DNA of 11,401 bases, taken from positions 1 through 11,401 of the forward strand of contig DATEQV010000474.1 in assembly GCA_035272265.1 (NCBI GenBank), given 5' to 3'. The position numbers and the translations under genes are program-made. Positions 7,952-11,401 of this stretch are shown here, piece after piece. Source of the stretch: Acidisphaera sp035272265 (lineage in GTDB: Bacteria > Pseudomonadota > Alphaproteobacteria > Acetobacterales > Acetobacteraceae). How positions within the stretch are numbered: the stretch's first letter is position 1; each line of letters opens with the position of its first letter. The notes under the pieces were generated by a model. It saw only the letters and a list, made by a program, of their open reading frames with translations. It did no database searches and was not told where the DNA came from.

Positions 7952-8890
7952 TCAACCGGCGCGTGGCTCCGGCCTGAGCCAGTGTTGCAGGTCGCGATCG
8001 AGCTGCCGGCCGAGCAACGCCACCTCGTCCGCGAAATGACGGCGGAGCATGTCGGACGTGTCGGGCGGCAGGGTGTCGCGTGGCGACTCCACGACGTTCC
8101 AGTCGGCGACACGGCCCCAGACGCCGGCGTTCAGCCGGATGCCCATGCGGTCCTTGATGCGGATGGCGAGAAACAGCGCGCGGGTCAGGGCCGGCCAGCG
8201 GATCGCCCTGGCGCGGTTGTAGGCGGGGAAGTCGGCGCGGCCATCGTCGTCCACGCCGAGGAAGCGCAGCGCACGCACGTATTGCCCGCGCGGATCGGCG
8301 ATGACGTCGTCGAGCAGGATCGTCAGCACGCGCTCGCGCGGCACGGCGGCGAGAAGCCGTTGCAGCTGTGTGCCGAGCGCGCAGACGTCGGCGTACACGA
8401 AGCGCCGGCGGCCCCGGCTGAGCGCGGGGACGCGCCTTCCGTGCCGGCGGTCGTCCTGCAGGCTCCAGGCGGCGCGGAAGTCGCGGACGTTTTCCTGGCC
8501 GGAGATCAGCATCTCGGCGTGCAGCGCCGGCGCCATGTCGACCGGGTTGCGCAGCATCACGATGAAGCGGGCGTCCGGCTGGTGGCGGAGGATGTTGGCC
8601 ACTGCGACCGCGGACGAGAGATACCAGACCGAGGCTTCGCCGATCGCGCCGTGCGCGGCGGTGGCGCCGGCGAACAGGCGTTCGTAGGCGTCGAGCGTCG
8701 CGACGTCCTGGGTGTCGTCGGTGTTGAAGAAGTGCGGTTCCTTGGTGGCGGGGATGAAGACGCCCGGATGCTGCCCGAGCCACGCCGCCATCGGGGTGGT
8801 GCCGCATTTCGGGGCGCCGAGGATGAAGAAGTTCGGCAGACGGGCGGCGTGTTCGCGGGGCTCGGCGGTGGGGCGCACGTGCACTGTCAT
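7952..8890 (-). CDS. Sulfotransferase (PAPS-dependent type), as stand-alone reading
   Basis: This is the C-terminal 312 residues of a longer open frame, listed separately because the domain is complete from here. The PAPS 5'-phosphosulfate loop LGAPKCGTT lies at 24-32, a typical KEPHFFNTD segment at 50-58, and the 3'-phosphate region MLRNPVDMAPALHAEM at 112-127. A conserved tail follows (AVPRERVLTILLDDVIADPRG, then RFLGVDDDGRADFP). Relatives as I remember them have MAYSLH where this protein has MAPALH, so the serine that binds the PAPS 3'-phosphate is replaced by Ala122. Activity may therefore be altered. The acceptor (glycan, lipid or small molecule) cannot be read from the sequence. ATG 8890 or 8902 are possible starts. 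Neither has a clear Shine-Dalgarno, and both lie in a 16-bp palindrome. Confidence 0.78.
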   Translation of the reverse strand: MTVHVRPTAEPREHAARLPNFFILGAPKCGTTPMAAWLGQHPGVFIPATKEPHFFNTDDTQDVATLDAYERLFAGATAAHGAIGEASVWYLSSAVAVANILRHQPDARFIVMLRNPVDMAPALHAEMLISGQENVRDFRAAWSLQDDRRHGRRVPALSRGRRRFVYADVCALGTQLQRLLAAVPRERVLTILLDDVIADPRGQYVRALRFLGVDDDGRADFPAYNRARAIRWPALTRALFLAIRIKDRMGIRLNAGVWGRVADWNVVESPRDTLPPDTSDMLRRHFADEVALLGRQLDRDLQHWLRPEPRAG

Positions 8891-10084
8891 GCCGCGCGGC
8901 ATGCTACGGCGGAAGCCGGCCGGGGTGTAGCCGGACGGTGTGTTCCGGCGATGGCCGGTCGTGGCTGATGACCGGGGCACGCCGGAGACGGGGACACCGG
9001 GGATCGTTGGCCTTGCGGCGCCGATCTTGATGTCGGGCGGTGTCGGCCGGCGGCGCGGGAAGCGCGCGGGTGCCAGTTCGTCGCCGTCGGTGGTGCGCGG
9101 GGTGGCCGGCGCGTCGGGTGGGGGCGCGGGGTCGGCCGTTGGCTCCGCCAGCGCGGTGCCGTGCACACCGTCAGCGTCCCAGGACGGATCGGGGTGAGAC
9201 GCGGCATCGGCCGTCGACCCCGATGGCCTGGTCCCGCGAACGTCGTCTTCGCGAGCCGCCGTTTGGCGGCGTGGCGATCCAGGGCCGCGTCGCACGCGTT
9301 TGTCGCGCTGCCCTGGATTGCCACGGACCCCGGCTGCGCCGGGATCCTCGCAATGACGCGGTTCGGGCGGTGACGCTGCTTCTGCGGCGTCAGTCTGGTG
9401 CAATGCGCGCTGCGCGCGTTTGCGCCCGACAGGTGCGGCGGCTTCGAGGTCGCGCAGGCGCTCGCGGCGGAGTTGGGTCTGGCGGCGGATATGGCGGGCG
9501 TGGGCGCGTACGAGGCCGCGCTCGACCGCGCGGCGGTCGCGATGGTGCCAGGATTCGACCGAGCCGCGATGGGCGATCATCGGCCAGAGCTCGGGCTCGA
9601 ACTGCGGCGGCATCGGCTCCGGGCCGTTGCGGGCGACGTGTTCGCGGTGGCGGGCCCAGAACTGCCGGCGGCTTTCGCGGTACTGGCGTCGCTCGGCGAG
9701 CAGGCGCACGGCACCCCGGCGGGCGAGCTTGTAGAGCGCGACCTCGGCCTTCCAGTCGCCCCGGCAGGCGGCGATGTAGTGGGCGCGGGCGGTCTCGCAG
9801 TGGTGGCAGCGAGGTTCGCGGCGATCCGTCCAGCTGTTCGGCGCGTCGCACCACGAGGTGAGGTCGCGGCGCCACGGGGTGGCGCGGAACAGCTTCTTCG
9901 GCGGCGGCCGGTGCTCGCAGAACGCGTCGTAGGCGATCTCCAGCCGGTAGTGCCGGGCCTGGCCGGAGCCTGGCGCCTCGTCGTCCGGCGGCAGCGGCCG
10001 GGGGCGGGTCTTGCGGGCGTAGGGGACGGCGTCGATGAGGCGCCGGTAGAGCCTCTGGAGCGAGGTCGGGAGAAAGCGAAACAC
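7952..10084 (-). CDS. Fused open frame: uncharacterised Arg-rich N-terminal part plus sulfotransferase
   Basis: From GTG 10084, which has a strong AAAGGGAGG 8 bases upstream (10093-10101), the frame is open for 710 residues to TGA 7952-7954. Residues 1-240 look like a genuine but unrecognised protein. They include a Trp/Cys/His segment (DLTSWCDAPNSW, then CHHC at 93-96), LYKLARRG, and long basic helices (RRQFWARHREHV, RRQTQLRRERLRDLEA). Residues about 243-281 are encoded by a pair of inverted palindromic repeats. Residues about 282-395 are Pro/Ala/Thr-rich without clear domain character, and then the sulfotransferase begins. I think two genes, or a gene plus intergenic DNA, are more likely than a designed fusion, but no stop separates them. 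An in-frame ATG at 10183 also exists; it would begin inside the mobile element and lacks a comparable ribosome site. Confidence 0.5.
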   Translation of the reverse strand: MFRFLPTSLQRLYRRLIDAVPYARKTRPRPLPPDDEAPGSGQARHYRLEIAYDAFCEHRPPPKKLFRATPWRRDLTSWCDAPNSWTDRREPRCHHCETARAHYIAACRGDWKAEVALYKLARRGAVRLLAERRQYRESRRQFWARHREHVARNGPEPMPPQFEPELWPMIAHRGSVESWHHRDRRAVERGLVRAHARHIRRQTQLRRERLRDLEAAAPVGRKRAQRALHQTDAAEAASPPEPRHCEDPGAAGVRGNPGQRDKRVRRGPGSPRRQTAAREDDVRGTRPSGSTADAASHPDPSWDADGVHGTALAEPTADPAPPPDAPATPRTTDGDELAPARFPRRRPTPPDIKIGAARPTIPGVPVSGVPRSSATTGHRRNTPSGYTPAGFRRSMPRGMTVHVRPTAEPREHAARLPNFFILGAPKCGTTPMAAWLGQHPGVFIPATKEPHFFNTDDTQDVATLDAYERLFAGATAAHGAIGEASVWYLSSAVAVANILRHQPDARFIVMLRNPVDMAPALHAEMLISGQENVRDFRAAWSLQDDRRHGRRVPALSRGRRRFVYADVCALGTQLQRLLAAVPRERVLTILLDDVIADPRGQYVRALRFLGVDDDGRADFPAYNRARAIRWPALTRALFLAIRIKDRMGIRLNAGVWGRVADWNVVESPRDTLPPDTSDMLRRHFADEVALLGRQLDRDLQHWLRPEPRAG
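8888..8903. repeat. 16-bp perfect palindrome over the sulfotransferase start codons
   Basis: CATGCCGCGCGGCATG is its own reverse complement. On the minus strand it contains both candidate ATG codons (8902-8900 and 8890-8888), and on the plus strand it mirrors them. It could be a protein-binding operator or an RNA hairpin that covers the start. It lies inside the long open frame, so it could also be neutral. Confidence 0.55.
9244..9284 (+). repeat. REP-like palindromic repeat, copy 1
   Basis: The unit has the layout CGTCTTCGCGAG, then the hairpin CCGCC-GTTT-GGCGG (9256-9269), then CGTGGCGATCCAGGG. Its ends match copy 2 at 9311-9358 in the opposite orientation, while the hairpin core differs. 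The end sequences resemble the CGTCATTGCGAG...GGCAATCCAG intergenic repeats that I recall from many proteobacterial genomes. Confidence 0.8.
9311..9358 (-). repeat. REP-like palindromic repeat, copy 2 (inverted)
   Basis: Read on the minus strand, this starts CGTCATTGCGAG, passes through a CCCGGC/GCCGGG hairpin, and ends CGTGGCAATCCAGGG. The outer arms differ from copy 1 by two bases in 12 and one base in 15. With copy 1 it forms an inverted pair 26 bases apart, like a BIME unit. It lies inside the minus-strand open frame, where it is read as RHCEDPGAAGVRGNPG. Confidence 0.8.
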
Positions 10085-10092
10085 GGCGGCGT

Positions 10093-10101
10093 CCTCCCTT
10101 T
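10093..10101 (-). promoter_or_regulatory. Ribosome binding site that decides the GTG start at 10084
   Basis: On the minus strand this reads AAAGGGAGG, with 8 bases to the in-frame GTG at 10084. No similar site precedes the in-frame ATG at 10183. Confidence 0.7.
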
Positions 10102-10128
10102 CCGAGGTTCCTGGGTGAGGATGATACG

Positions 10129-10274
10129 CTAGCAGCCTGTCGGAGTTACAGGTTTTGCGGATGAATATGTCGCCAACGGCCACCGGCGGATTCTCTTGTT
10201 GTGCAGAACCGCGAAGTATCGAAAGAAATCTCCGATTTGTTCGTGGTTTGTGCTTAACTCCGACAGGCCGCTAG
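10129..10274. mobile_element. MITE-like element with CTAG target duplication
   Basis: CTAG at 10129-10132 and again at 10271-10274 flanks a 138-bp element. Its 16-bp ends are CAGCCTGTCGGAGTTA (10133-10148) and the reverse complement of CGGCCTGTCGGAGTTA (10255-10270), which differ at one position. The interior (10149-10254) is visibly more AT-rich than the surroundings and has no coding capacity for a transposase. Together this is the form of a miniature non-autonomous transposable element. A 4-bp YTAR/CTAG duplication is known for parts of the IS5 family, so a related IS elsewhere in the genome could have moved it; that assignment is tentative. It lies 45 bases upstream of the GTG at 10084 and may affect that gene's promoter. 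Confidence 0.85.
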
Positions 10275-10840
10275 GATGGCCGGCCTAGGCAAGGTCTTTT
10301 TTCTGGCTGCGGGCCGCCGGTCGGAGGTCCGCGACTTCGCCGGCGCTGTTGAACAACGATCGTGGTTGATCGGCACACGGGCCGGTCATGATTGGCGCGG
10401 TCCGGTGAGTACCCTCAACAGGGACGCGCTCCAGGGTCGACGCTCAATCGGACTGAACGATCGGCTACGGCTACCTTCGACCCGAAGCCCCGCATCGGCT
10501 TTCGACCGCTCTCGACCCGCCTCGGCCGCCACACCACTCATCGAGTGATCCCGGAACCGGACGTTCATCGCAACGTGGCAACGACGACTGTGCGCCCAAC
10601 TCGGTTGTTCAGCGGAGATGGCGAGTGCCCCGGAAGCAGACATAGCCACCGATCGTTTAGTCGGCAGAGACAGGTCCTCTGCCTGTCCGCTTTCTGCTCG
10701 GACGCGCTGACGTCGGACGTTCGGCTGACGATAGGGACTTGGCGGAAACGGGACGGCCTGCTTTGGAGCGCACAAAGGAAACAAGCGGCCCCTTGTTGAC
10801 GGAGATTGCTGACGGCGCACGTTCCTCCCCGGTAGATGCT
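10275..10840. other. Gene-poor region, no supported gene
   Basis: Several open frames exist on both strands, but none has a recognisable domain or a clear ribosome site. Codon third positions are less biased than in the real genes. Short structures are present: CACTC-ATC-GAGTG near 10535-10547, GGCAGAG/CTCTGCC at 10663-10683, and CGGACGTTC twice (10558-10566, 10714-10722). The stretch around 10660-10800 is reminiscent of dispersed intergenic repeats in alphaproteobacteria, but I cannot support this from one copy. It is best read as decayed DNA continuous with the gene remnants to the right. Confidence 0.5.
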
Positions 10841-10910
10841 GGTTGACTCGGGATATAAGCACGAACCCTGTCGATCAGGCATTCGCGATACGGGCCAACG
10901 GCCTGTGAGA

Positions 10911-11006
10911 TGCATCGGCCGGCATCGGCTCTGCAGCCTCGATCTCGCGGTAACCGGCGGCTCCTGACCAACTGCCGTGGCGGCCATCAATGATGGCGAC
11001 GGAGAT
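10911..11006 (-). pseudogene. Remnant of a serine beta-lactamase-like (PF00144-type) hydrolase gene
   Basis: On the minus strand the frame reads ISVAIIDGRHGSWSGAAGY followed by REIEAAEPMPADASH. This follows the N-terminal pattern of beta-lactamase/D-Ala-D-Ala-peptidase-like proteins (SVAVVDG..., W.GAAGYAD.E...PMTPDT). Just after this point the SxxK-containing segment should appear, but the frame instead runs into unrelated sequence and a stop at 10875-10877. A second frame at about 10844-10882 (ECLIDRVRAYIPS) faintly resembles the LDDPVSRYLP segment that normally lies about 40 residues further on, which would imply a deletion plus frame change. The upstream (N-terminal) side is cut at about 11006, where VapC-like sequence begins on the other strand. 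The call rests on a short match. Confidence 0.5.
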
Positions 11007-11379
11007 GTCGGACCTGATCGGCAGCCTGGATTGGGAGGTCGTGCCTGTGACTGAAGCGGACGCGCGTCTCGTCGCGCAGGCCTGCGCGCGGTGGCGCAAG
11101 GGCGTTCATCCGGCCCGACTGAATTACGGCGACTGCTTCGCCTACGCGCTCGCGCAGGATCGCCGGTGCCCGTTTCTGTATGTCGGCGAGGACTTCGCGA
11201 CGACGGACGTCGTCGGGCGCGGTTGGGCACAAGCCGTGTTGCGTGAAAGCATGTGCCTGAGATCAGGATGCGGGGCGTACCCGCGCGTGGCGGCGGTCCG
11301 GGCTACTGCGGGATGCTGCTCACGATGCTGGACTTGCGGAAGTCGCTATCGAGCCGTCCGGCCGAGAAGTGTTCCGTGA
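10990..11379 (+). pseudogene. vapC: Truncated VapC-type PIN-domain toxin remnant
   Basis: Residues from about 11017 to 11214 (LDWEVVPVTEADARLVAQA, KGVHPARLNYGDCFAYALA, FLYVGEDFATTDV) match the C-terminal half of VapC ribonuclease toxins. This part contains the late PIN acidic residues (Asp of YGDCFAYALA and Asp of FATTD). The N-terminal half with the VDTSA motif and the middle Glu is missing: upstream in this frame there is only short unrelated sequence and a TAA at 10951. No VapB antitoxin is visible. After 11214 the frame continues to 11379 with Cys/Arg-rich sequence unlike VapC and overlaps a coding-like frame on the other strand, so the original C terminus is also altered. It is very unlikely to be an active toxin. 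Confidence 0.72.
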
Positions 11380-11401
11380 CGTACGCCACCGCCGCAGCGG
11401 C
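11303..11401 (-). CDS. 3' end of an unrecognised gene at the window edge
   Basis: On the minus strand the frame is open from the window edge for 32 codons, reading AVAYVTEHFSAGRLDSDFRK and ending SSIVSSIPQ at TAG 11303-11305. About 28 of 32 codons end in G or C, matching the real genes here, and the amino acid composition is protein-like. It could be the C-terminal helix region of a solute-binding or similar protein, but I do not recognise a family. Confidence 0.4.
   Translation of the reverse strand, partial: AAAAVAYVTEHFSAGRLDSDFRKSSIVSSIPQ

Noticed and set aside
9040..10132. Plus-strand frames opposite the Arg-rich N-terminal part
   Set aside because: Compositionally biased and without domains; the minus strand has the strong ribosome site and plausible protein segments.
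10386..10862. 158-codon minus-strand frame in the gene-poor region
   Set aside because: No recognisable domain, no clear ribosome site and weak codon bias; open by chance in GC-rich DNA.

Overview
The window is GC-rich throughout, with codon third positions dominated by G and C. It reads as a stretch of a proteobacterial chromosome. An alphaproteobacterium is my best guess, because the CO dehydrogenase subunit closely follows the Oligotropha-type form I sequence as I remember it; a betaproteobacterium is not excluded. No rRNA, tRNA or CRISPR array was seen.

Region 1 (1-4546, + strand) is an aerobic carbon monoxide dehydrogenase cluster in the order coxS (3' end only), coxL, coxD, coxE. Start and stop codons overlap at coxS/coxL and coxD/coxE, so it reads as one operon. 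CoxL has the form I active-site loop AYRCSFR, so this is the CO-oxidising type and not a generic xanthine-dehydrogenase relative. The coxL copy carries two lesions. One is a single-base deletion at about 838. The other is an in-frame loss of exactly 64 codons near 531-546, inferred because three catalytic landmarks all sit 64 residues earlier than in the Oligotropha enzyme. As written it cannot make a normal large subunit. coxD (MoxR-type AAA+ ATPase) and coxE (VWA protein), which mature the Mo-S-Cu cluster, are intact. A cysteine synthase gene (cysK-like, 4617-5531) follows 70 bases later on the same strand, where coxF might have been expected.

Region 2 (5558-7898) holds a minus-strand gene for an Asn/Gly/Thr-rich, probably beta-solenoid surface protein. 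A gene for a winged-helix regulator with a TolB-like domain is divergent from it. A small ABM-like (dimeric alpha-beta barrel) protein gene is convergent with the regulator, and the two stop codons abut.

Region 3 (7952-10274, - strand) is a single long open frame. It joins an uncharacterised Arg-rich N-terminal part, a pair of inverted REP-like palindromic repeats, a Pro/Ala-rich stretch and a C-terminal PAPS-dependent-type sulfotransferase. This may be two genes whose separating stop has been lost. Just upstream of its likely GTG start lies a 138-bp MITE-like element with 16-bp terminal inverted repeats and a CTAG target duplication.

Region 4 (10275-11401) is a decayed, gene-poor zone. It holds a remnant of a serine beta-lactamase-like gene (- strand) that abuts, near 11010, a VapC PIN-toxin remnant (+ strand). 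At the window edge there is the 3' end of an unrecognised minus-strand gene. I did not find a clearly new multi-gene system. The strongest unusual signals are the doubly damaged coxL beside intact maturation genes, the repeat-bridged sulfotransferase frame, the MITE and the two-remnant junction.
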